Below, piece after piece: positions 8,217 through 18,029 of a stretch of DNA of 32,792 bases. Where the stretch lies: assembly GCA_030560485.1 (NCBI GenBank), contig JAKTTS010000124.1:1-32792 (forward strand), written 5' to 3'. This stretch comes from Ascoidea tarda (nom. inval.) (lineage: Eukaryota; Ascomycota; Saccharomycetes; Ascoideales; Ascoideaceae). Every line of letters begins with the position of its first letter. Positions within the stretch are counted from its first letter, which is position 1. The notes below the pieces were generated by a model. That model saw only the letters and a list, made by a program, of their open reading frames with translations. It ran no database searches and was not told the DNA's origin. The position numbers and the translations under genes were made by a program.

Positions 8217-9902
8217 ATGGTTGAGTCCAAGCTCTTTTCAATTGAAAACCAGTACCTTGATGACATCTGCCAGAGCATCAAACAGAGACCTGTTTACTGG
8301 GAACGTCTTATTCGTGCCAACATTGTCAGCGAGGAAGATGCTACGAGAATGAAGATATTGGAGAAACAGTCCACCGACGAGAAGATTTCTGCTGTTCTTA
8401 GTGATCTTGACCTATATTCGACCACCATTCTCAACTTGCTTTCTGTCTCCAACAGACCTGACATCTTGAAATATTTGCTTATCCTCATCTTGGAGCTAAT
8501 TACTAAAGTCCCCAATGTCCAGTTCTTGAACAACTTGCTTGATTTAAACAAAATCGACAACAACTTGCCTTTTGATCCCTTTTTGAAAAACTTAAAAAAC
8601 TTGTCCACTTTCAGCAACGATAAGGATTCAATTCAGTTATTATCCGTTTATAACTTGTCTCTAATATTCCTTCAATATTCAACTGTTATCGGCAATACTA
8701 ATAACCAAACGAACGAAAAGCATTTTTCCTTTAACAATGATTCTTTGGTTTCTCTTTTTGATCACTTGAACTCCCTAATTCAGTCTTCAAACTCAAATTA
8801 TAGAACTATTGCAGTTCAATGTATAAGTGAATTATTATCTATTAAATCTTATAGATCTGTTTTTTGGTCAAAAAATTCGTACTACATTCCCTCTTTGATC
8901 TCTTTATTGACACCATACTCAAAGAAAAAACTATCCTCATCTTTGTCAAACCCAATTCCTCAATCTAACTCCCAATCCCAATCCCAATCTCCAAATCTTT
9001 CTTCATCCGATCACTCAAATCAACCGCAATCAAATCCCTCTTCTGCTTCTCCAACCCCTTCTCCCACACCTTCTTTATCTGCGTCAAACCCATCCGTTTC
9101 CTCTTCTTCTACTCTTATATTTAGAAACGATCTCCAAACTCAATACAAAGCCTTATTATCTTTATGGTTATTAAGTTTTAACCCTTCCTATGCCGTTGAT
9201 CTAGTTCTAAACAATAAAAACTTATTAAAAACTCTTATTACAATCTCAAATGACTCAATTAAAGAAAAAATCGTTAGATTATCAATTTCCATTCTATTGA
9301 ACTTTATCAATACAACAAATGATTTGAACAATAATTACACTAACAAATCTTTAATAGCAAAAAAGAAAAAAATCACTAAAATCTTATTATTAAATGACTC
9401 CCTACCAATCATCACTAATTTAAATCAAAGAAAATGGTCTGATGAAGAATTAATTGACGATTTAAATAATCTATTAGAAATCTTAAATAACTCTTATCAA
9501 AATTTAACAACTTTTGATGAATACCTAATTGAACTAGATTCGATGGAATTTAACTGGTCGCCTCCTCATAAAAATAAAGAATTTTGGATCAATTACATCA
9601 ATAATTTCAAACTAAATGACTGGAAACTATTTAAAAGACTAATGAACTTATTCAACTCAACCTTGGCAAATTTAATCACATATAAAGACGATTCTGAAAA
9701 ATTAAAAACCTTAAATAAAACCTTAGCCGTTATTTGTAATGACATCTCAAATGTTATTAATCTTTTACCTGAATCAATGGTTATTTTAAACAACTTAGGC
9801 TCAAAACAAAAGATTATGAGTTTAATGAACTCAAGCGATATCAATTTAAGATATGAAGCTTTAAAAACAACACAAGTTTTAGTTGCTCATTCTTTTAATT
9901 AA
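8217..9902 (+). CDS. VMA13: V-type ATPase subunit H (Vma13)
   Basis: Subunit H of the V1 sector is needed for ATP-driven proton pumping and silences free V1. I start at the ATG at 8217 (ACCATGG), giving 561 residues. The frame is open further upstream but without an ATG, and MVESKLFSIENQYLDDICQS aligns with the yeast N-terminus. The body is an Armadillo/HEAT-like helical repeat protein. Clear family segments are the CISELL..RSVFW region (about 200-220), ALLSLWLLSFNPSYA (about 315) and the C-terminal domain with SDEELIDDLNNLLEIL, FDEYLIELDS, WSPPHKNKEFW, LLPESM and the final RYEALKTTQVLVA. A Ser/Pro/Gln-rich insert at about 235-300 lengthens it beyond the roughly 480 residues of S. cerevisiae Vma13. 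Codons shift from G+C-richer (to about 8640) to very AT-rich downstream. Confidence 0.96.
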   Translation: MVESKLFSIENQYLDDICQSIKQRPVYWERLIRANIVSEEDATRMKILEKQSTDEKISAVLSDLDLYSTTILNLLSVSNRPDILKYLLILILELITKVPNVQFLNNLLDLNKIDNNLPFDPFLKNLKNLSTFSNDKDSIQLLSVYNLSLIFLQYSTVIGNTNNQTNEKHFSFNNDSLVSLFDHLNSLIQSSNSNYRTIAVQCISELLSIKSYRSVFWSKNSYYIPSLISLLTPYSKKKLSSSLSNPIPQSNSQSQSQSPNLSSSDHSNQPQSNPSSASPTPSPTPSLSASNPSVSSSSTLIFRNDLQTQYKALLSLWLLSFNPSYAVDLVLNNKNLLKTLITISNDSIKEKIVRLSISILLNFINTTNDLNNNYTNKSLIAKKKKITKILLLNDSLPIITNLNQRKWSDEELIDDLNNLLEILNNSYQNLTTFDEYLIELDSMEFNWSPPHKNKEFWINYINNFKLNDWKLFKRLMNLFNSTLANLITYKDDSEKLKTLNKTLAVICNDISNVINLLPESMVILNNLGSKQKIMSLMNSSDINLRYEALKTTQVLVAHSFN

Positions 9903-10083
9903 ATGAAATAATTTTTTCAATTCATTTTTTTTAATCAAAAAAACCAAAATTTATAACTAAAATTTATAAATAATGCAAAAACTATTAGTTATCCCTATTA
10001 TTCATTAATTATTTTCTACTTATTTACTTATTTATATAAATTTATTTCATGTTCCTCTTTTTTTCATTTTTTATTTCATTTTA

Positions 10084-10857
10084 TCACTCTTTAATAAATG
10101 CAATTGAACAAATTGTTGAACCTTTAACTCCACCGAATTCAAAAACTGGATAATCAATTCGTTTCCAATATTTTAACTTTTTAGTACTTTGGGATATAAT
10201 TAGTTTCAATTCATCAAAATTAAAATTACAACTCGTTATTAATAAAATTGAGTTTTTCTTCATAATTTTTTCCATAATTTTCGGATATCTTTCAATTCCT
10301 TTAAGTAATTTCTTATCATTTTCATTCTCATTCCCATTCTCATCACTAAAATCATTTTCATATAAATTATCACTTAATGCAATTGCATCTAATGTACCTT
10401 TATCTAATATTATATCATAATCCTTAGGAATATCAGTATTATACCAATTTTTATTATTTAAAATATCTAAATGTTTAAATTCAATATCTTTGTCATCACC
10501 AAAATTTTTTTCTTTTATCTTGTTGGCAAAATCAATTGAAAATTGTGAATAATCAAAACCAACAAGTTTGCCTTTAAAATCACCATTCTTTCTGATTTCA
10601 AACAATAAGTTTCCATTCCCTGTTCCTAAATCAATAATTTTTGAACTCTCATTTATGGTTTCAACCAACTCTTGTTCTTCTAAACAAGTGGTTATAAATC
10701 CAATTATTTTATATTCGGCGTCAGAATCATTAAACCAACATTCTCCAATGTCTTGTTCGTTTTCCTCAAAATTTTTGGTCTCTAACTTATATAAGTCATC
10801 CCAATATTCTTGAGTCCCAAGTTTTGAATGATTGAGATTAATTGTGTCTTCGCCCAT
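10084..10857 (-). CDS. EFM4: EFM4/SEE1 lysine methyltransferase of eEF1A
   Basis: This is a seven-beta-strand S-adenosylmethionine-dependent methyltransferase; in yeast Efm4 methylates a lysine of elongation factor eEF1A. From the ATG at 10857 the protein is 257 residues, the same as the S. cerevisiae enzyme. It opens with the family block SKLGTQEYWDDLYKLE, then DIGECWFNDSDAE. Motif I, DLGTGNG, is at 76-82, followed by GKLVGFDYSQFS. The catalytic-face motif DIILDKGTLDAI comes mid-protein and the C-terminus has ITSCNF, YPVFEFGG and a TICSIAF strand. An Asn/Glu/Asp-rich insert (ENGNENEND) follows the DKGTLDAI strand. The frame extends nine codons upstream only to a TTG. It is tail-to-tail with VMA13. 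Confidence 0.95.
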   Translation of the reverse strand: MGEDTINLNHSKLGTQEYWDDLYKLETKNFEENEQDIGECWFNDSDAEYKIIGFITTCLEEQELVETINESSKIIDLGTGNGNLLFEIRKNGDFKGKLVGFDYSQFSIDFANKIKEKNFGDDKDIEFKHLDILNNKNWYNTDIPKDYDIILDKGTLDAIALSDNLYENDFSDENGNENENDKKLLKGIERYPKIMEKIMKKNSILLITSCNFNFDELKLIISQSTKKLKYWKRIDYPVFEFGGVKGSTICSIAFIKE

Positions 10858-11023
10858 TTCAATTACAATGCCATTCGTAAGCAACCATAATAAAGAATTA
10901 ATTTTTTATTTAATTTGGATTCATGTGAAATGTGTTCAAATGCACTACACTGCATTTTAAATAAACATTAGTCTAAAAAAGTTGCTAATATAAAACAATT
11001 TAAAGAAACAGAAACTCATAGAC

Positions 11024-11095
11024 AGCGCCGTGGCGCAGCGGAAGCGCGCAGGGCTCATAACCCTGATGTCCCTGGATCGAAACCAGGCGGCGCTA
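11024..11095 (+). tRNA. initiator tRNA-Met (CAT anticodon)
   Basis: The 72-nt gene folds as a full cloverleaf with no intron. Anticodon CAT is at 11056-11058 inside GGGCTCATAACCC. Initiator hallmarks are present: A1 pairing with T72, three G-C pairs closing the anticodon stem, and an A at T-loop position 54 (GATCGAAAC in place of TTCGA). It differs from S. cerevisiae initiator tRNA at only a few positions (for example the CCTGG/CCAGG T-stem). Internal A box (TGGCGCAGCGG) and B box (GGATCGAAACC) are visible, and a T4 Pol III terminator begins at 11102. Confidence 0.98.
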
Positions 11096-11101
11096 GTTAC
11101 C

Positions 11102-11105
11102 TTTT
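11102..11105 (+). terminator. Pol III terminator of the initiator tRNA
   Basis: TTTT starts 7 nt after the tRNA 3' end; a longer T-run follows shortly after. Confidence 0.7.
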
Positions 11106-12013
11106 GTAATTTATTTTTGTTGATGTTAGCCAATTGACCAGTAAGAGCACTATCATTGATGCTAAAGTAGATTCTAAGTTAAATTTTAAGTTTGTTAATT
11201 GCCTAAGATGAAAAATTGGAAATTCCCTACCTAATATTTTTTATAAAATTGAAGAATTCTCAAAAGCATTTTGACTTACTTTTATAATTGATTTTGCATT
11301 CTTCTTTCAGTATAGGATTAATGCAAATTTTAAATGATCTTTTTTCTGGTTTTAAAACATTATTTTGTTTTTTTCATTTATCTTTTTTCATTATTTTTAG
11401 TTATTTTGAAGCATTTAAAAATTGTTTTTATTCACCAAAAAAACATCTTAGGATTACATCTTAGGATTACATCTGAGTATCAAATGAAAAAACCCATTGC
11501 AGTGGTTTTAATAAATATGTATATCTATGCATTTATATGTAATGTGTAGTTTTTTTTTGTGGATCCGAACTTTTTGTCGTTCGCAAACACCTTAAAGAAA
11601 ATTATTTATTGTGTAGCGACTGAAGAACTTAGAGCTATAAAGTGATATATATTGAAGTATTGTAATGTTGAAGTACTATAATGATAAGATTAATCGTCCA
11701 TTTGGATATAATATAATATGGTAAACAGGTATATTTAGTATTTTTTGAAAAAATTGCACTAAGTGGTATTCTTTTTGTCAAGACAAGAGTATCAATTGTA
11801 TTCTTTAAAATCCTTTGTAAAAACTGAAAACTGAACTAAAAATTAACACAGCAAAAAAAAGAACAAACAAAACAAATAAGAAAATTAAAAAAGCAAACGA
11901 GAAAAGGATAGTATTTGTAATGTGTTTTTTTTCCTTTGGTAAAATAATCAAAACCAAATAAAAAAAATAACTAACAGAGGTTAAGCATAAGACGTGGAAC
12001 CTTTATTGAGTGT
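11106..12013. other. gene-free AT-rich region
   Basis: About 900 bp with no supportable gene. It holds a 13-bp tandem repeat (11444-11474) and a few related AAGTATTGTAATG-like stretches near 11650-11690. No LTR pair or target duplication is visible next to the tRNA. Confidence 0.55.
11444..11474 (+). repeat. 13-bp direct tandem repeat
   Basis: CATCTTAGGATTA is repeated twice exactly, followed by a third copy of its first five bases. Probably slippage or duplication. Confidence 0.8.
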
Positions 12014-12628
12014 CTAATAAAGTTCTATAAAACCAGGAAATAATTTGATACTTAAATCAGCTAAAGGCAATCGACGTTTTGAAGTCTTTTTGTTTAGTTT
12101 TTTAGTGATTTTATTGCTTTTACCTAAATTAATATTCTCTTTATTTGATTCGGATAATGATTCATTGGATTTTTTATGGACTATTGGGGGATGCTTATTG
12201 AATATAATATCAGAATTAGGGTCTGAGTAAATATCAAATAATAACTTATTTGATTTCAGTGATTGAAATTGAACATTATAGATCAACGAAGGAAAAGACA
12301 TTTGTGAAAAGTCTGAAGAGTATGAGGTGTATGAAGAGGTTAAGGAGCTTGGGGATATTGAAGAAACTGAAGATGGTGTTGGTGAACTTGGTGCTTCTGC
12401 TGAATTTGGTGAATGTGCGGACTTTGAGTGTGCACTTTGTGAAAAGGTCAAACTTGAGGAGTTAAGTTGAGTGTTTGAATGCAGTAGTAAACTATCACTT
12501 GAAACAGAATTTTGTAATTTTTTAGGAACATTTCCAAAGAAAGAGGTATTTGACGTCTTTGACAAATTTTCTTCAGCACAGATCTTTGAGACAGCTTCTT
12601 CAGTAGTCTCCTCGTTTAGCAAAGCCAT
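12014..12628 (-). CDS. hypothetical Ser-rich protein with KEN box and D-box
   Basis: This 204-residue protein starts at an ATG. The first 110 residues are Ser/Thr/Pro-rich and disordered, with several SP/TP dipeptides that could be CDK sites (AHSPN, SSPTP, ISPSS). A short hydrophobic patch around FPSLIYNVQF is at 112-121. The C-terminus is basic and carries a KEN box (163-165) and, 20 residues on, RLPLADLS (186-193), which fits the destruction box RxxLxD[LVI][SN]. The final SIKLFPGFI completes a pattern I recall from the S. cerevisiae APC/C-Cdh1 inhibitor Acm1 (KEN, then RxxLxDLSVxxFxGYI). It may be an APC/C substrate or Acm1-like pseudosubstrate; that is inference from motifs, not a family assignment. 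Confidence 0.7.
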   Translation of the reverse strand: MALLNEETTEEAVSKICAEENLSKTSNTSFFGNVPKKLQNSVSSDSLLLHSNTQLNSSSLTFSQSAHSKSAHSPNSAEAPSSPTPSSVSSISPSSLTSSYTSYSSDFSQMSFPSLIYNVQFQSLKSNKLLFDIYSDPNSDIIFNKHPPIVHKKSNESLSESNKENINLGKSNKITKKLNKKTSKRRLPLADLSIKLFPGFIELY

Positions 12629-13652
12629 AATTAAAAAAGCAATTTTGATGAGGCACCACTGTTATTTAATAGAAACAGACAAAAAAGAGATAGAAACAAA
12701 AACAGCCTGCGGGACAAGAATAAAATAGGGATATAATGAACAGATAGTTAAGATGGGATAATGAAGGAAAAAATAAACAGGGAAATCAAGGACAGATCAA
12801 AAGAATAGAAAAATGATTTAGATAATTTGAGTAGAAAACGCGAGACAAAAAAATGTGTTCATGACAGGAGGAAGTAGGAAAAGGGTATAATAATGCCAAA
12901 TGAAAAACCTTCAATCTATTTACTGCAAACAGCAACGTTTAGTATCATTGAATATTTATTGGTGAAGAACCTCATAATCGAAGAGGTTTGTGAACGCTTT
13001 CCGGATTTGGAAATTACTTTATTTTCGTGTTGAATGGTTTGGTGAAAATAAACAACGTACTGTCCGAAGCAGGGATACCACTGCCATATTTAGTGCTGTC
13101 TCGTAATCAAAAATATTTATTCTGTTTTGAAAGGGCTCCTTTTTTACTTCAACCCCAAACCTCCACTGGAAAAGTGGTTAGGTGCTTTATCTCATTTAAC
13201 TCTCCCTCTTTGTTGCGGAAAGGCTGAGGTTATGTTTATGTTCGTGCGATAGTTTGAATGAGGTTGAATAAACTGGAATAGTCTCTTGTTTGGATCTGCA
13301 GTGCACAAGTATCAGTGGCATTGATGAAATTTTGATTCACACTAATTCTGGTTCTACCTAGAAGATGAATGATACCGATAAGGCGCATTTATTGGCAATA
13401 TATATTGTTAAACAAATTCTCGTAAAGCAAAAAAAAAAGACAGGAAAAATAAAGTAGCAAATTTTGAATAAACAAGGTAGAACAAAATAAAATGAAGTGA
13501 TGCCTGGAGTCTGAGAACATTGATTGTAATTCACTGGGTGAGGTATTTTAGAAAGTTTTTAATCAAGTAATTTTGAAATCAAATCAACGTTCCGGGCAAA
13601 TATTCATTGAAGAAAAGAAAAAAATCATTTCAAGTCATTAACTCAAATCTTA
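12629..13652. other. intergenic region with a G+C-richer segment
   Basis: About 1 kb between the stop of the gene at 13653 and the start of the KEN-box gene. The part at 12960-13260 is less AT-rich and holds short hairpins (AACCTC/GAGGTT; TTTCC/GGAAA; CCAC/GTGG). Its open frame has no ATG. I call no gene here; an RNA gene is possible but unsupported. Confidence 0.45.
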
Positions 13653-16600
13653 CTATCCTCTTGTGTTTCTTCTGAGTCTAGGGTCCATGATTTTGACAGA
13701 CTTCTTTGTTGTGGAGCTTGACGATTTGGTTTCATCCGTCAAACTGAACTGCTTCGGACCAGTTGGTACTTGTGGGTTTGCAGTTGATTTGACCTCTGCT
13801 GTTTGAGAAAGATTGTTTTGATAGTGATTTGGAAGCTCTTTTCTATTAAATTCCAAAGAATTATTTGGTGCAAACCCACCATATGACATGGACCGATTGC
13901 TAGCAGCATTTAACGAAGCAAGTCGAGTTTCGGATCTAGAAGAGCCTTCTTTTATTGAAAAATCCGTTTGCAACAGATTTTTCGCATATCGATTTGATAT
14001 TTCAGTAGGTTTCGAATTCGAAACATCTACTTTGGAAACCAAACCCAAAGATGGAATCATATTGGGAATCATACTTGGAGAATTATTTACATTGGAAAAG
14101 GAGATTGTGTTTAAATAGGCATTTATGCTTGAGTTTTTAAACTTTTGCGGTTCACCATTTGTAAGATTTCCCATATTTTGCGAAGTTGTTTTTCTGGTTC
14201 TCAAAGTATTTTGAGGTTTTGAGGTAGAAGTAGATCTTTGAGCAATTGATCTGCTTCCTCGCTGCCCAAGATTCATACTCTTTTTGGGTCGGGAAAACAC
14301 TCCATAATCAGTTTTCTCATCGTCATCACTATCACTTTCCCTTCCTCTTTTTAAAAGCAATGGGTTAATGTATTTGCTTGAGTTTTTAATGATTTCAGCC
14401 TCAGATAAGATCGAATCATTTGAAACCATTGGTTTCCGTTTTTTGTAAATATTAATAGATTTTACATCCGGTCTTGAAGCTGACGATGGCGTTGGTGAAA
14501 CTTTTGGTTTCATTGCCAGTGTTATTATTGGTTCCATGACTGTTGTTACCGCTTTCATGGTTGATATTATTGTGGGTGTTGTTGTTGGTGTTTCCGTTAG
14601 TGGTTTTGTTGGCACTGCTGCAGGTTTTATAACAGAAGTTTCCCTCACATTTGTTGTCAATTCTGATTTCAATTCCGATTTCAGTTCTGGTTTCAGTTCT
14701 GGTTTCAATTCCTTATTTTGTTCTTCTATTTTGGGTGTTGCGATTTCTAAATTTTCATTCTTTATCGGAAAATTTTCTAATTGAAGCATTGAATTTTTGT
14801 TTGGTTCTTGTGATGATTCTTCACGCAAACTTTCGGTTGGAACTTTTGTCGATGTTATCGGTTGTGCAACCATTGGCACGTTTGTTGATTTCTTTTCTGG
14901 TTCCTTTGGTGGATCCATTTTTGGTACTATTGCCGGTTTTATAACTGGTGTTACTACCGACGATGGCAATAATGTTGCCAATAGAGCAGGAGCTATCGAT
15001 GACTCTATTTTTGGTGCTGCTATTGGTGGTGCTCCTGTCAGAGAAAAGGCTGGCACAGATGCCGGTGTTATTGCTGGTGCCATTGCCAGCCCTGTTGCTA
15101 GTGCCACCACCGGCGCAGTTCCTGGTGTGATTGTAGATGCTGCTGTAGATGCTACTACAGCCGGCGAATTTTGATTAGATCCTGAAAGATTTGCTGTAGC
15201 AGAACTAAGGATCAAATTCTTTACAGCCATTTCATTATACCTCAAATAATTTACTAAAGAGGTTTGGTTGATCTCATTCATAATGAAAATATCAGATTTA
15301 AATAGTTCTTGCCCGCCACTACTAATCAAAATCTCTAATAACTTGATGCTTAAATCTGGAGAGATCTTAAAATTATTTGAACTACTGCCATTGTTTCCAT
15401 TTAATACTATGCCAATGTATATATACTTGTGATATAATAAAATTTTATCAAATTGGTTTGGCATAAACATGGATTTGACAGTTTTCAAACCTCTTTCAGT
15501 TTTTTTAATGAGAACATTTTTATATTTGTTGAAAAAACTAGTGATTGATGCTTGTCTTCCTTCTTCAGATTGATTTCTTAAAATATCAGAACTCAAGACA
15601 AAACAACGAAGATGGTCGGACCATTGAACATCAAAACATGATTTCAAAAGGGCATGCATTTGCAAAAATACAAAATGTTCTTGTTTAAGCTAGTTTTATA
15701 ATAAAAAAATTATGATAATGATAAAAATTCTAAGGATGTAAAATATTTTTGTGAATTTTTATTTTGACTGTTGAATAAATACTTACAACTTGAAACCGAT
15801 CATTCAAATTGGAAAAAATTCCATTAGCCATATTGGGATATCTTGCTAAAAACTCATCAACAACTAACTCGACTTTTGTTCCCAACCTGTCCGCGATCCA
15901 AGATCGAAAAACGTCAGGAATTTCTTGTCTATGTTTAATCAACAACTTAATAAAATACGTTTCTTTGTCAGAAGTCCATTTCGATGGTGGTTCTTTAAAA
16001 TGTTTTAGTTGTTCGGAGGGATGGTTTGAATTCAAAAATGATTGCAGATCCCTTTGGTCAATTCTATCTTTTTGATTTTGAAACTGGTTATCATTATTTC
16101 GAAAATTGTTATCATTTGCAAGATTTTTCTGAGCAATCGAAGATGAATTATCTAATAAATTCTTATTTGGAGTTGAAGAAACATACTTATTAAAGACACT
16201 ATCTTTGCTGTGAAGAATTGTCAGTAGAACCGTGTTTATATCTGGATGCAATAAAATACTTTTATCATAACTTTGAGACAGAAAGAGATTAAGATATACA
16301 AAAGTATGATACATTAATGTTGAATCAATTGAATGAGAGCAAAACATATGTTTAATCGCTTTAATACCCCTCTGCTTACCTTTAATTTCAGGAAATGAAC
16401 CTTTATATTTTGCAAATAAATTCTCGATTTTTGAATCTAAAGTTGAGTCTGGAAGGGAAGTAGTTTTAAATTCAAAACATCTATTTTCAGTTGACCAAAT
16501 ATATGTTCCATCAAACTTAGATTTCTTATATAAGAATAACCAATAAGCATGATTCGATGTTAAAACTAATAATTTATCCTTTAATAAAGATCTTGGGTTT

Positions 16601-17673
16601 CGAGTTGAAATCTGCGAATAATTATAAAACTCATCCAAATTGTATAATTTTTCTTTATTGATAGTTCTATGAGCAATTAAATCACTTCTTAAAAAGGAAA
16701 TTTTTTTAACTAATATATTAATTAAAATAATATCTTCGGCAATTGTCCATTCAGTAGTTGCAGACTTGCTTTGTGACGCAATATGTGTTTGGGATATATT
16801 GGTTGAGTTAAAAGAAGCATTATGGTTTGGTTTATTAGAAAATTGAGAATTATTTTGAGAGTTTTGTGTGTTTCCATTATCACCACCAAAAGAGTTGTGA
16901 TTAAAATTTTTGTTGATATTATTGTAGTTTAAATTTTTATTTTCGTAAAACAGTTTTTCTTTATTAAAAACATTTGGATTTGGATTTGGAGTTGAGATTG
17001 AATTTGAATTTGAGTTTGAGTCACGAAATCTATTGTTGTAATTATTGAAATTGGAATTTAAACTTGATTTTGAATTAGAGCTAAAATTAGAATTTGAATA
17101 ATTGCTAGAATTTGAACTATACGATCTTTTATCACTATTCATTAAAAGAGCTTGTCTTTGGGGATTAATATGAGTCATATTACGAGCAGCATAGCTTGAA
17201 TTAGTGATATTGTTATTAGTGTTACTGGTATTATTATAAACTGGATTGTTATTAGTATTGTTATAATTTGAATTACCATTATTATTCAAGTAAACTTGAT
17301 TATTCATATTGAGTCCATGATTTATGAATTGATTCTGCTGGTTAGTATGAGATAAAACAGCGGCAGCGCTTAATATTTGGTTTATAACATCGTTTTGATT
17401 ATTGAGGTTTGGTATGGGGTTGGATTGATTGTTTGGAGGAATTTGTGATGAAGAGACTTGTGAAGAAGCAGAAAAAGACGATTCAAAAGACGAATAGCCT
17501 GAAGGTTGTTGAAAAGGCTGTGAGAATTTGTTATTTAATTGATTGGCATTATTGAAATTAGTGTTGTTGGTGTTGGTGTTGTTTTGGGAGGATTTATTCT
17601 GGCTTAACAGAATGAGGTTAGCCAAAAGATTATGAACCTGTGTGTTTTTTTGAGGGTCATTATTCGACGACAT
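13653..17673 (-). CDS. large protein with two related SANT/Myb-like modules (one intron)
   Basis: Two adjacent minus-strand frames join into one 1307-residue protein: exon 1 17673-15787 (629 codons) and exon 2 15689-13653. The ATG at 17673 (MSSNNDPQ) is the first available. After an Asn-rich N-terminus comes module A (about 305-490). It has a SANT/Myb-like start (TEWTIAEDIILINILV), DKLLVLTSNHAYWLFLYKKS, RCFEF and KYKGSFPEIKGKQRGIKAIK, ending with MYHTFVYL. Module B (about 563-765) repeats the same order: SKWTSDKETYFIKLLI, DRFQ(V), KSCFD, RCFVL, KYKNVLIKKTERGLKTVK and LYHKYIYI. The splice falls inside module B, and removing it restores the match to module A. Then come an Ala/Pro/Val/Thr-rich stretch, ELKP/ELKS tandem repeats and a basic Ser-rich tail ending near MDPRLRR. 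I do not recognise the family. DNA or chromatin binding is a guess from the SANT-like helices. Confidence 0.8.
14660..14712 (-). repeat. 12-bp tandem repeat coding ELKP/ELKS units
   Basis: About four consecutive 12-bp units encode ELKP, ELKP, ELKS and ELKS within the large protein; this is likely slippage-prone sequence. Confidence 0.7.
15690..15786 (-). other. 97-nt intron in the SANT-like gene
   Basis: On the minus strand the donor is GTAAGT and the acceptor ACTAG, phase 0. No clear TACTAAC branch site is visible. The call rests on frame continuity and on module B regaining the order seen in module A (V-L-x3-H-x-x-x-L spacing). The other acceptor, CTTAG, would lead quickly to a stop. Confidence 0.75.
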
Positions 17674-18029
17674 TAGACAAGTGAGATGATTCAATATAAT
17701 GGCAAGCTGTCATAGAATAGAAGTACAGTTGAAATCAATTCTAGAGTCTTAAACAGATATTAACAGACTGCGATATATTATATGTTATATATTATGTACT
17801 AAATATTTCGCTAATTTTGCCAAAACATAAAAATCATAAAATTAAATGCAAGGAAAAAAACCAAATGGGAGATTCGGTTTTGCACGTGATAAACGGTTTT
17901 GTTGTATTAGAAAGGCTGGAAAATTTTTGGTTTGATGATGTTTGATGAGATATGATTCAAAGAGAGTGGTATTGAATTGGTTAGTTATTTTGTGTGGTTT
18001 CCTTGATTTCTTTTGATGGATATTATGCA
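17674..18029. other. divergent promoter, SANT-like gene / TilS-like gene
   Basis: It contains an AT-rich dyad (about 17770-17800) and one CACGTG site. No gene is present. Confidence 0.6.
17883..17888. promoter_or_regulatory. CACGTG site (GCACGTGATAA)
   Basis: CACGTGAT, a Cbf1-compatible half-extended site, lies between two divergent genes, 142 bp before the TilS-like start. Confidence 0.4.

Noticed and set aside
11096-12013. Search for LTR or transposon relics next to the tRNA gene
   Set aside because: No paired ends, target duplication or element-like coding sequence was seen.
13027-13227. 66-codon frame in the 12.6-13.6 kb gap
   Set aside because: It begins with GTG and has no internal Met; no family match.
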